In this document: positions 53,351 to 61,466 of the stretch, one piece after another
How positions within the stretch are numbered: the stretch's first letter is position 1
How the letters are laid out: each line of letters opens with the position of its first letter
Source: Mycolicibacterium crocinum
GTDB lineage: Bacteria; Actinomycetota; Actinomycetes; Mycobacteriales; Mycobacteriaceae
Direction: 5' to 3'
NCBI RefSeq assembly: GCF_022370635.2
Contig: NZ_CP092362.2
Span: 5,518,001-5,582,000 of the forward strand
DNA length: 64,000 bases
Made by a program: the position numbers and the translations under genes
Notes under the pieces: generated by a model
Databases searched by the model: none
Seen by the model: only the letters and a program-made list of their open reading frames with translations
What the model was told of the DNA's origin: nothing

Positions 53351-53819
53351 CCACCTCGACGCAGAAACGCCTCCCTCCCGCGCCACAACACCTCAGCCGG
53401 GTGGTCTTCGGCGATGACGCGGATGACCTCCCATCCCAGCCGCTCCACCATCGGCAGGCGACGAACGTCGCGGACGTATTGGCGTCGATCGGTGCGGTGT
53501 TGGTCGCCGTCGTACTCGAAAGCCAGCTTCAGATCGCGGTAACCCATGTCCAAGAACGCGACCGGCACTCCCCTGTCGAGCACCGGAATCTGCGTCTCCG
53601 GCGCGGGAAGTCCGCCATCGATCAGCAGAAGACGAAGCCAGCTTTCCTTCGGCGACTCGGCTCCCGTGTCGATCATCGGCAGTAGGTCGCGAAGTTGGCG
53701 GATACCTCTGACTGGGCCATACCGTCGCATGAGGGACTCGAGGCTCTCGGGCGCAAATGGCGCGACACGCGTCAACGCGTCCAGGCGTGCCAGTGCCGTC
53801 GCGCGCTTCTGGTACCTGC
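53302..53819 (-). pseudogene. DUF559-type protein, C-terminal half (split by IS21-family element)
   Basis: Encodes the C-terminal 170 residues: YQKRATALARLDALTRVAPF, then the endonuclease-like DUF559 domain with VAFLDMGYRDLKLAFEYDGDQHRTDRRQYVRDVRRLPMVERLGWEVIRVIAEDHP (E-D-Q-H pattern of the Vsr/MutH-like fold). It ends RTTRTFAA. An ATG in the IS end (53832) could still start a 176-residue fragment. Joining it to 56454-56823 after removing the element and one ACCTGC copy restores a continuous 293-residue frame. Confidence 0.92.
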
Positions 53820-53944
53820 TGTCAATGGACATCTGAAAGTGCCCATTGGCGGACGGAAGGACTGCCCGTAGGTGGTCAATAAGAACTGCCCAGTGGCGGA
53901 CATGAATCTGCCCAGACGGGTGTGTCCGCCACCGGTGGTGTCTG

Positions 53945-54721
53945 TCAGGTCAGGGGCTTGACTCCTTTCCCGTGCAGGGCTTGGGCCAGGCGCACGGAGT
54001 CACCGCTGGTTTGGCATAGGTGCGCGTGATGGAGCAGCCGGTCGACGGTCGCGGTGGCCAAGGTCTTGGGCATCAGTTCGTCGAAGCCGCTGGGGTGTAG
54101 GTTCGACGAGATCGCCACGGAGCGGCGCTCGTAGGCGGCTTCAACGATGCGGTAGAGCCCTTCAGCGGCATCGGCACCGACCGGGAGAAGTCCCACGTCG
54201 TCGATGACGACGAGCTCTGCGCGCACGATCTTGGCCACCGCTTTGCCCAGGGAATCGTCGGCACGGTGGGCCCGCACCAGGACCCCGATATGCTCCAGGG
54301 TGAACCATGCCACCGGCATCCCGGCTTCGATCACTTTCTGTCCCAGCGCTTCGAGGAAGAATGTCTTGCCGGTGCCAGCGGGCCCGCAGACCACCAGGTT
54401 CTCGCGTCGGTGCACCCATTCCAGGGTCTGCAGCGCCTGCTGGGTGGGTAGCGGGATCGATGAGGCGGCCGGGTCCCAGACGTCGAACGTCTTGCCTGTG
54501 GGGAACCCGGCGGCTTTGCGGCGGGCCGCGAGCATGGACCGGGCCCGCCCGGCCGCTTCCTCGGTGAGCAACGCTTTGATGACTTCGGTGGGGTCCCAGC
54601 GTTGGGCCCGGGCGGTGGCCAGCACGTCGGCGGCGATCGCCCGGGCGTGCGGCAACCGCAGCGACCGCATCAGCGATTCCACCTCGGCGGGCAAGGACGT
54701 GGCAGGTGTGGCGGTGGTCAT
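53945..54721 (-). CDS. istB: IS21-family helper ATPase IstB
   Basis: 258 residues from ATG 54721, overlapping istA by 4 bases. AAA+ ATPase with Walker A GPAGTGKT (113-120) and Walker B VVIDD (171-175), sensor region VAISSNLHPSGFDELMPKTLATATVDRLLHHAHL. IstB assists the transposase and target choice. Intact. Confidence 0.95.
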   Translation of the reverse strand: MTTATPATSLPAEVESLMRSLRLPHARAIAADVLATARAQRWDPTEVIKALLTEEAAGRARSMLAARRKAAGFPTGKTFDVWDPAASSIPLPTQQALQTLEWVHRRENLVVCGPAGTGKTFFLEALGQKVIEAGMPVAWFTLEHIGVLVRAHRADDSLGKAVAKIVRAELVVIDDVGLLPVGADAAEGLYRIVEAAYERRSVAISSNLHPSGFDELMPKTLATATVDRLLHHAHLCQTSGDSVRLAQALHGKGVKPLT

Positions 54722-56235
54722 CGGATGCCTGCCTCGTCGGTGTCGATGACGGTGCGGCCGAACAGGTTCCACCCACTGGTGCCTTGCGCCAGCGAGGTGT
54801 GCTCATCGGCGCCGCGGCGAGTCAGATCCAACCCTTTGGCGGCGAGGATGGAGTCGAGGTCGCCGGTGGCGAACCGACCGTGCACGGCCGCATGCCCGAG
54901 CGCCCAGTCGACATCGGCGCGGCCGGCCAACGCCGCCAGCTCGACGGCGTGCGCCATCTTCTGCAAGATGCGTTCGGTGCCCACGGCGGCGGCTTCTTTG
55001 AGCCACACCGCTGCACCCGGCCCGAGTGCCAGGAACGTCTGCTCACTGACGGTGCGGGCCCGCACCGTGTAGTCACCGGGGATCTTGTCATGGTGCCCGG
55101 GGAAATGCGCGTCATCGATCGCGGGGCTGCCCGGGGTGGCGCGGCGGTGCCGGGCCACCTCGACCGGGCCGCCGTCATCAAGGGCGCAGCAGATGACCTC
55201 ATCGGTGCCGTCGTGGTGGCGGATCCACACCGTCTGCCCCAGAAGTATTGCTGGAACAGAGTATTGGCAGTGTTCGAAGGTGACCATCGGGGTGTTGTCG
55301 GGGACCCGGCGGGTGACACCGAGGGCGGCGGTGTGCGGCAGGTCCGGGATCGCGTGCAGGGCGGGACGCTCAGCGGTGAGCATCTCCACCGGGCGCCGAC
55401 CCGTGGCGCGGTGGGTCCGGGCGTTGATCTCGGTGGTGAACCCCGCGCACGCGGCTTCGACGTCGGCGAACGAGTCGTACTGCGGTAGCAGGTTCGTCTC
55501 GGTGGGCACGATGTCGGCTTTGGCCAATTTCACGGCGTTTTCCACCCCTCCCTTGGACGCCGGATCCGCGGGTTCACAGGTCAGCACCGAGATGCCGTAA
55601 TACCGGCCGAAGGTGACCGCGGCGCGGTTGCGGACCGGCACGCCGGCGATGTGCCCGACTGTGACGGTTTTCTCGTTGTCGGTCAGCAGGTAGGTCGGGG
55701 CACCGCCGAGGTGGCGGAAGATGCGGTCCAGGCCGGCGAACACACTCGGTACGGTGCGGTCGCGCAGGGCGAGGACGATGCGGTAGCGGCTCCAGGCCAG
55801 CCAGGCCACCAGCAGCACGATCTTGCGGCCAGCGACCACGGGGCCGTCGGCGAAGTCGTACTGCAGCCACAATCCGGGTTCGGTGATCCACGGTCGGTGC
55901 ACCCGGGTATTGCCCACGCGCCATTGCGCTTTCACCTCCGCCAGGGCTCGGCGGGTGGTGCGGTCGGTACCCGTGTAGCCGAGTGCGACCAGCTTGTCGT
56001 GGGCTTTGTCGCCGCGGATCTTGCCTTTCGAGTCGGCGACCCACGTCTCGAGCAGGCCGCGCCAGTCGTCGATCATCCGGGCTCGCCGGGTCGCCGGTGG
56101 CAGACCGGCATTGCGGTTGTCGACAGCGTTTTTCACGGTGTGGTGCGAGCAGCCGCACAGTTCAGCGGCAGCGCGGTAGCTGCCGGTCAGGTCGTAAGCA
56201 TTGAGTATGTCCATAAGTTCTCCGTCAGACTTCAA
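54718..56235 (-). CDS. istA: IS21-family transposase IstA
   Basis: 505 residues from TTG 56235, preceded by AGGAGAG 8 bases upstream; an ATG at 56280 would add 15 residues without an obvious RBS. N-terminal helix-turn-helix (ILNAYDLTGSYRAAAELCGCSHHTVK), DDE catalytic core with D127 (LQYDFADGP), D186 (LLTDNEKT) and E232 (SKGGVENAVKLAKAD), and a C-terminal region that contacts IstB. Intact. Confidence 0.95.
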   Translation of the reverse strand: MKSDGELMDILNAYDLTGSYRAAAELCGCSHHTVKNAVDNRNAGLPPATRRARMIDDWRGLLETWVADSKGKIRGDKAHDKLVALGYTGTDRTTRRALAEVKAQWRVGNTRVHRPWITEPGLWLQYDFADGPVVAGRKIVLLVAWLAWSRYRIVLALRDRTVPSVFAGLDRIFRHLGGAPTYLLTDNEKTVTVGHIAGVPVRNRAAVTFGRYYGISVLTCEPADPASKGGVENAVKLAKADIVPTETNLLPQYDSFADVEAACAGFTTEINARTHRATGRRPVEMLTAERPALHAIPDLPHTAALGVTRRVPDNTPMVTFEHCQYSVPAILLGQTVWIRHHDGTDEVICCALDDGGPVEVARHRRATPGSPAIDDAHFPGHHDKIPGDYTVRARTVSEQTFLALGPGAAVWLKEAAAVGTERILQKMAHAVELAALAGRADVDWALGHAAVHGRFATGDLDSILAAKGLDLTRRGADEHTSLAQGTSGWNLFGRTVIDTDEAGIR

Positions 56236-56453
56236 GGTAGGTCTCTCCTGTGGTGTTCGAGTTCGACTAGGCATCGACATCGAAACCGCAGGAGAGGCCG
56301 CCCCGGCGCTGACGCGCCGGGCGGCATCACAAGGGTCTGGGCAGATTCATGGCCGCCAGCGGGCACATTCGTGTCCGCCAGTGGGCAGTTCTTATTGGCC
56401 GCGGATGGGCACTTTCATGTCCGCCTACGGGCAGTTTTTCATGTCCGTCGACA

Positions 56454-56823
56454 ACCTGCCCATGTCGAATGCCGTTCGCGACGGTGTCGTCACCGGGAGG
56501 CCATCAACCGTCACCACTTCGTCGTCGCGGAGTCGATCCATGCGGACGATCAACCCTGGCTGCCGTCGTCGCTCACCTACGAGAAGTTCGATCGGTACGT
56601 CATCGTCAATCCATTGGGCGCCATGCAGCGCAGAGGCTGCTACACCACCGATGACGCCAGTTCGATCTGAGTACAGCCACGCGCCGTACGTGCGATCGCG
56701 CACCGTTGGCACGGCGTACTTCGGGATGTAGACGCCTCGATACAGCTGCCGATACCAACGCTGCAGATCGTGCCGAGACAAGCCGTCAGCCAGGGCTTCC
56801 CTGCCGAGAATTACTTCAGTCAT
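56454..56823 (-). pseudogene. DUF559-type protein, N-terminal half (split by IS21-family element)
   Basis: From ATG 56823 it encodes 123 residues up to DMGR, the point of insertion: a winged-helix-like N-terminus (MTEVILGREALADGLSRHDLQRWYRQLYRGVYIPK...TYGAWLYSDRTGVIGGVAASALHGAQWIDDDVPIELLV) as in AbiEi/DUF559 proteins. The frame then reads 9 codons into the IS. The intact gene would be about 293 residues, the usual length of the mycobacterial family. Function of the intact protein is not established. Confidence 0.92.
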
Positions 56824-56854
56824 GTCGGCATCGTCGACCCGGGGTCCGACAACT

Positions 56855-56917
56855 CGCCGAAATCGGCGAAATGCAGCTGTTTACTCGTACTTTTGCTGCG
56901 AAATGTCGGTCTGGGCG
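56855..56917 (-). repeat. 63-bp dispersed repeat, copy B
   Basis: On the minus strand it starts 20 bases after the EAL gene stop. Ten mismatches to copy A in 63 bases, no gaps. The transcript can pair GCAGC with GCTGC around AAAAGTACGAGTAAACA. Copies A and B are in opposite orientation and enclose the split DUF559-type gene. Confidence 0.8.
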
Positions 56918-56936
56918 AGAAGGACGCGCGACGGTC

Positions 56937-57686
56937 CTACGCGACGTAGAGCTCGGGATTGATCTCGGCGAGACTCTCGAACGCAGGCTTGGCGATGTAG
57001 TAGCCCTGGAAGAGGTGCACACCGATGTCTTGCAGGCAGCGCATCTCGTCGCGTCGTTCGATGCCCTCGGCGATGAGCCCGATGCCCAAGTCCTCACACA
57101 CCTGCGCGATGCCGCGGCAGATCGCCCGGCGCACTCGGTCCTGATCGATGTCCCGGACCAGACCCATGTCGATCTTCACCAGATCCGGCTGCAGATCCGC
57201 CAACAGATTCAGCCCGGCATACCCGGCGCCGAAATCATCGATGGCAACGGTGAATCCGCGTCGCGCGTAGTCGGTCACGATCGACTGCAGATGCTCGAAG
57301 TCCGGGATCCTCTCGTCCTCGGTGAATTCGAAGATGATGCGATCGAGCGGAAAGTCATATCTGTCGGCGGCTTCCAACGTCGTCCGGATGCACAACTCTG
57401 GACGGTAGACCGCGTTGGGCATGAAGTTCACGTTCAAGGCCGTCGATATCCCCAACTCAGCCGCAAGCCGGATCGCCGTGACGCGACAGGTCTGATCGAA
57501 GCGGTACCTGTTGTGATCCCCGACCTGAGCGAAAATCGCTGACGCGGGCTCGTTGTTGACGCCGCGAACCAGCGCTTCGTGGGAGTAGATCTGCTGTGCG
57601 CGCGTGTCGACGATCGGCTGGAAGGCCATCGACAGGTCGAAGCCCAAACCGGCGCCGTCGGCGCAGCCTCGGCAACTCATAGACAC
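56937..57686 (-). CDS. EAL-domain c-di-GMP phosphodiesterase
   Basis: 249 residues from GTG 57686 (ATG 57680 also possible). A short N-terminus with CRGC precedes one EAL domain: HEALVRG, ALNVNFMPNA, IFEFTEDERI, IDDFGAGYAGLN, VKIDMGLV, IAEGIERRDE and LFQGYYIAKP. All metal and catalytic positions seem conserved, so hydrolysis of c-di-GMP to pGpG is predicted. No sensor domain. Confidence 0.92.
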   Translation of the reverse strand: MSMSCRGCADGAGLGFDLSMAFQPIVDTRAQQIYSHEALVRGVNNEPASAIFAQVGDHNRYRFDQTCRVTAIRLAAELGISTALNVNFMPNAVYRPELCIRTTLEAADRYDFPLDRIIFEFTEDERIPDFEHLQSIVTDYARRGFTVAIDDFGAGYAGLNLLADLQPDLVKIDMGLVRDIDQDRVRRAICRGIAQVCEDLGIGLIAEGIERRDEMRCLQDIGVHLFQGYYIAKPAFESLAEINPELYVA

Positions 57687-57709
57687 ATTGTCGCCAGGCC
57701 TCGCCGTCC

Positions 57710-58321
57710 CTAAACCATCTGGCGGCGCCCGGACAGGGCGCGGCCCAAGGTGAGCTCGTCGGCGAACTCCAGGTCGCCACCCATCGGCAAACCCGACGCG
57801 ATCCGCGACACCGTGAGCCCGGGGATGTCGCGCAGGATTCTGACCAGATAGGTCGCAGTCGCTTCACCCTCGGTGTTCGGATCGGTCGCGATGATCACCT
57901 CGGTGATGTCCACACCGTCGACACGTTCGCCAATCCTGTTGAGCAGCTGGCGAATTCGAAGCTGGTCGGGACCGACGCCAGACAGCGGATCCAGCGCGCC
58001 GCCCAGGACGTGATAGCGCCCACGGAACTCGCGGGTGCGCTCGACGGCCTGCACGTCCTTGGGTTCCTCCACCACACACACCAGCGACCCGTCGCGGCGG
58101 GCGTCGCTGCAGATGCGGCAGCGGTCGGCGTCAGAGACGTTGCCGCACACCTCGCAGAACTTCACCCCGTCGCGGACCCTGCCCAGCGCCGCGGTCAGCC
58201 GGTCGATGTCCGGCGGCTCCACCGACAGCAGGTGGAATGCGATGCGCTGCGCACTCTTGGGACCGACGCCCGGCAGTTTGCCGAGTTCGTCGATCAGATC
58301 CTGGACGGGGCCTTCAAACAA
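57710..58321 (-). CDS. recR: Recombination protein RecR
   Basis: 203 residues from ATG 58321. Helix-hairpin-helix LGKLPGVGPKSAQRIAFHLL, Cys4 zinc finger (CEVCGNVSDADRCRIC), TOPRIM domain (LVCVVEEPKDVQAVERT...YHVLGGALDPLSGVGPDQLRI). It works with RecO/RecF in gap repair. ybaB lies just upstream with a 3-base gap, the standard pair. Confidence 0.97.
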   Translation of the reverse strand: MFEGPVQDLIDELGKLPGVGPKSAQRIAFHLLSVEPPDIDRLTAALGRVRDGVKFCEVCGNVSDADRCRICSDARRDGSLVCVVEEPKDVQAVERTREFRGRYHVLGGALDPLSGVGPDQLRIRQLLNRIGERVDGVDITEVIIATDPNTEGEATATYLVRILRDIPGLTVSRIASGLPMGGDLEFADELTLGRALSGRRQMV

Positions 58322-58324
58322 AGG

Positions 58325-58705
58325 TCAGGCCTCCGGAATGCCCGGGGCCTGGCCGGCCAGCGGGCCGAGGTGGGTCTGCGCCAAGATCGTGAACTGACGG
58401 GCCGAGTCGGCCAGCGCGCCCACGATCAGGTCCTGCAGGGTTTCGACGTCATCGGGGTTGACGACCTTGGGATCGATCCGGATCCCGACGACCTCGCCGC
58501 TGCCCTTCATCGTCACCTGCACCAGCCCGCCACCGGCCTGACCGTGCACCTCGGCAGCGGCCAGCGCGGCCTGGGCCTCCATCAGCTTCTGCTGCATCTC
58601 CTGGGCCTGCTGCAGTGCGGCCTGCAGACCCGGCATCACCTGGTCGCGCATCTGCTCCGCCTGCTCGCGAAATCCCTCGAGGTTGGGAAGCTCACCGGGT
58701 TGCAT
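58325..58705 (-). CDS. YbaB/EbfC nucleoid-associated protein
   Basis: 126 residues from ATG 58705. Helical start with QMRDQVMPGLQAALQQAQEMQQKLMEAQAALAAAEVHGQAGGGLVQVTMKGSGEVVGIRIDPKVVNPDDVETLQDLIVGAL, the full YbaB fold. Binds DNA as a dimer. Upstream neighbour of recR in many bacteria, as here. The C-terminal residues GQAPGIPEA are a short flexible tail. Confidence 0.95.
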   Translation of the reverse strand: MQPGELPNLEGFREQAEQMRDQVMPGLQAALQQAQEMQQKLMEAQAALAAAEVHGQAGGGLVQVTMKGSGEVVGIRIDPKVVNPDDVETLQDLIVGALADSARQFTILAQTHLGPLAGQAPGIPEA

Positions 58706-58794
58706 GACAGTCTCCTTGCGTCTCGGTCTCGACTTGGTTTCGCCTGCGGATTCGGGCAGTCAGCGACTTCAAGACTAGACGGCGAAGAGTTACG

Positions 58795-59568
58795 GTGACG
58801 CGCGTGCTTATGTCCACCCGCGCTCGTGTCGTGGCCGCAGCATGCACGAGCGTCATGCTCGTCGCGTCGACGGTGACCAGTCCCCTCGTCCATGCCGCGC
58901 CGGCCAGCATCGCCGGGATGATCGTGTTCCTCGATCCCGGCCACAACGGCGCCAACGACGCCTCGCTGACCAAGCAGGTGCCGACCGGTCGCGGCGGCAC
59001 CAAGGACTGCCAGACGTCGGGCACGACCACCAACGACGGGTTCCCCGAGCACACGTTCAACTGGGACACCGTGCTGCTGATCCGCCAAATGCTGACCCAG
59101 CTCGGGGTCCGCACCGCCATGTCCCGCGGTAACGACAACCAGGTGGCCGCCTGCGTCGACGAGCGCGCCGCAATGGCCAACGCGCTGCAGCCCAATGCGA
59201 TCGTCTCCATCCACGCCGACGGCGGCCCGGCGACCGGCCGCGGCTTCCACGTCAACTACTCCAGCCCGCCGCTGAACCAGGCCCAGGCCGGGCCCTCGGT
59301 CCAGCTCGCCCGGGCCATGCGCGACCAGATGGTCGCCGCAGGCATTCCGGCCGCCAATTACATCGGCTCCGACGGCCTGTATGGGCGTGCCGACCTCGCC
59401 GGGCTCAACCTCGCCCAGTACCCGTCGGTGCTGGTGGAATGCGGCAACATGAAGAACCCGGCCGACTCGGCGCTGATGGAAAGCCCGGAGGGCCGCCAGA
59501 AGTACGCCGCCGCCGTGGTTGCGGGCATCGCGTCGTTCCTGGCCACCCAGCCGGCTCGCGCCAGTTAG
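58795..59568 (+). CDS. ami1: N-acetylmuramoyl-L-alanine amidase (Ami1-like)
   Basis: 257 residues from GTG 58795. Signal peptide about residues 1-35 (VVAAACTSVMLVASTVTSPLVHAAPA). Amidase_3 zinc-binding residues: VFLDPGHNG (His), the Glu in the GGFPEHTF-like region DGFPEHTFNWDT, and SIHADGG (His); VLVECGNMKN carries the catalytic Glu. It cleaves peptide stems from peptidoglycan in the periplasm. It matches Rv3717. It has no cell-wall-binding domain. Confidence 0.95.
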   Translation: MTRVLMSTRARVVAAACTSVMLVASTVTSPLVHAAPASIAGMIVFLDPGHNGANDASLTKQVPTGRGGTKDCQTSGTTTNDGFPEHTFNWDTVLLIRQMLTQLGVRTAMSRGNDNQVAACVDERAAMANALQPNAIVSIHADGGPATGRGFHVNYSSPPLNQAQAGPSVQLARAMRDQMVAAGIPAANYIGSDGLYGRADLAGLNLAQYPSVLVECGNMKNPADSALMESPEGRQKYAAAVVAGIASFLATQPARAS

Positions 59569-60002
59569 GCCTCGACGGTCTTCTTCAGATTGCCCAGCAC
59601 CTCGTCTTGAATACGGCGCAGGCCCAGCGGCGCGAAGGTCTTCTCGAAGAAGCCGCCGATGCCGCCCGCCCCGGTCCAGGTGGTCTTGAGGGTGACGCTC
59701 GAGCCGGGACCGGCCGGTGCGACGGTCCAGTTGATCACCATAGAGGAGTTCGCATCCTTTTCGATGACGGTATGGCCGGCGACGTCGACGACGACCTGCA
59801 CCTCACGTACCCGCGACTTGGTGGCCTGCAGCTTCCACTTGGCAACGGTGCCCTGGCCCTGGCCGCCCTGCAGCACCTGATACTCGCTGTACTGCGGCGA
59901 CAGGATCTTCGGGCGCACGTTCTCATAGTCGGCGATCGCGTTGAGCACGGCTGCCGGTTCGGCGTCGATCAAGATCGAGCTGGCGGCGCTGACCTGTCCC
60001 AT
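59565..60002 (-). CDS. SRPBCC (polyketide cyclase/START-like) protein
   Basis: 145 residues from ATG 60002 (MGQVSAASSILIDAEPAAVLNAIADYENVRPKIL), a typical SRPBCC start; the open frame further upstream is spurious. Ends GLRRIQDEVLGNLKKTVEA. Matches Rv3718c. These proteins bind hydrophobic ligands; no ligand can be named. It overlaps the amidase stop by 4 bases (convergent). Confidence 0.9.
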   Translation of the reverse strand: MGQVSAASSILIDAEPAAVLNAIADYENVRPKILSPQYSEYQVLQGGQGQGTVAKWKLQATKSRVREVQVVVDVAGHTVIEKDANSSMVINWTVAPAGPGSSVTLKTTWTGAGGIGGFFEKTFAPLGLRRIQDEVLGNLKKTVEA

Positions 60003-60092
60003 CAGGCAATACTCCTCGGGTGACGGCGGGTTGCGGTGTGATCCACCAGCCGTGCGGTCGCATCGGCTGTGGCTGCGGACTAGCGTAGTCGT

Positions 60093-61466
60093 GTGCCTGT
60101 TTCCGCAGCACTGACAGCTCATGCCAACGGCGTGGAGCGGCTCCTGGCCAGCTACCGCGCCATTCCGCCGAACGCGTCGGTCCGCCTGGCGAAACCGACG
60201 TCGAACCTGTTCCGCGCCCGCGCCAAGAGCAACGCGCCGGGCTTGGACACCTCCGGGCTGACCAACGTGATCTCCGTCGACCAGGCCGCCAAGACCGCCG
60301 ACGTCGCCGGCATGTGCACCTACGAGGATCTGGTCGCGGCGACGCTGCCCTATGGCCTGTCGCCGTTGGTGGTCCCGCAGCTCAAGACGATCACCCTCGG
60401 TGGTGCGGTCACCGGCCTCGGTATCGAATCGGCGTCGTTCCGCAACGGCTTGCCGCACGAGTCCGTCGTCGAGATGGACATCCTGACCGGTTCCGGCGAG
60501 CTGGTCACCGCCAGCCGCGATCAGCATCAGGACCTGTTCCGCAGCTTCCCCAATTCCTATGGCACCCTTGGCTATTCGGTCCGCCTACGGATCGAGCTGG
60601 AACCGGTCAAGCCCTTCGTGTCGCTCAAGCACCTGAGGTTTCACACGCTGATCGACCTGGTGACGGCGATGGACCGCATCATCGAGACCGGCGGATACGA
60701 CGGCACCCGGGTCGACTATCTCGACGGCGTGGTGTTCAGCGCCGACGAGAGCTACCTGTGCCTGGGCGTCCAGACTGCGACCGCGGGGCCGGTCAGCGAC
60801 TACACCGGCCAGGACATCTACTACCGCTCGATCCAGCACGACGACGGTGTGAAAGACGACCGGCTCACCATCCACGACTACCTGTGGCGCTGGGACACCG
60901 ACTGGTTCTGGTGTTCGCGGGCGTTCGGGGCGCAGAACCCGAAGATTCGCCGGTGGTGGCCGCGGCGCTACCGGCGCAGCAGCTTCTACTGGAAGCTGAT
61001 CGGTTACGACCAGAAGTTCAACATCGCCGACCGCATCGAGGCCCGGCACGGCCGGCCGCCGCTGGAACGCGTGGTCCAAGACGTCGAGGTGCCGATCGAG
61101 CGCTGCGTCGAATTCCTGGACTGGTTCCTGGCCAACGTCCCGATCGAGCCGCTGTGGCTGTGCCCGCTTCGGCTCCGCGATCCGGCGGGCTGGCCGCTGT
61201 ATCCGCTGCGTGCGGGGCACAGCTATGTCAACGTCGGGTTCTGGTCCTCGGTGCCGATGGGGCCCACCCCGGGCCACACGAACCGCCTGATAGAAGAGAA
61301 GATCAGCGCCCTCGACGGGCACAAATCGCTGTATTCGGATGCTTTTTACAGCCGGGAGGAGTTTGACGACCTCTACGGTGGCGAAACATATAAGACCGTA
61401 AAGAAGACCTACGATCCTGATTCACGGCTGCTGGACCTGTATGCAAAGGCGGTGCAACGACAATGA
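60093..61466 (+). CDS. FAD-binding oxidoreductase (CFA-synthase partner)
   Basis: 457 residues from GTG 60093; TAGCGT (60081-60086) ends 6 bases before, a leaderless pattern. FAD_binding_4 (PCMH) domain: NVISVDQAAKTADVAGMCTYEDLVAATLPYGLSPLVVPQLKTITLGGAVTGLGIESASFRNGLPHESVVEMDILTGSGELV. It is coupled to a cyclopropane-synthase-like gene by a 4-base overlap. Similar pairs (BfaB/BfaA-type) methylate and reduce oleoyl lipids to tuberculostearic acid; an equivalent role for this paralogous pair is inferred. Matches Rv3719. Confidence 0.9.
   Translation: MPVSAALTAHANGVERLLASYRAIPPNASVRLAKPTSNLFRARAKSNAPGLDTSGLTNVISVDQAAKTADVAGMCTYEDLVAATLPYGLSPLVVPQLKTITLGGAVTGLGIESASFRNGLPHESVVEMDILTGSGELVTASRDQHQDLFRSFPNSYGTLGYSVRLRIELEPVKPFVSLKHLRFHTLIDLVTAMDRIIETGGYDGTRVDYLDGVVFSADESYLCLGVQTATAGPVSDYTGQDIYYRSIQHDDGVKDDRLTIHDYLWRWDTDWFWCSRAFGAQNPKIRRWWPRRYRRSSFYWKLIGYDQKFNIADRIEARHGRPPLERVVQDVEVPIERCVEFLDWFLANVPIEPLWLCPLRLRDPAGWPLYPLRAGHSYVNVGFWSSVPMGPTPGHTNRLIEEKISALDGHKSLYSDAFYSREEFDDLYGGETYKTVKKTYDPDSRLLDLYAKAVQRQ

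Larger units (their letters stand above)
53820..56453 (-). mobile_element. IS21-family insertion sequence, complete
   Basis: 2634 bp carrying istA and istB. Ends begin TGTC(A/G)A(T/C)GGACAT: 53820-53832 and, inverted, 56441-56453 (11 of 13 match). Both ends contain several subterminal copies of a GGCGGACATGAA-x-TGCCC type unit (53826-53915; 56338-56447), usual for IS21. The target duplication ACCTGC occurs at 53814-53819 and 56454-56459. Excision restores the interrupted gene in frame. Confidence 0.95.

Noticed and set aside
56338..56447. Possible CRISPR-like short repeats at the IS21 right end
   Set aside because: Units are imperfect, without unique spacers of constant size, and occur at both element ends; they are transposase-binding repeats.
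60003..60527. Upstream extension of the SRPBCC frame
   Set aside because: Covers the start of the divergent FAD oxidoreductase; the ATG at 60002 gives the standard length.
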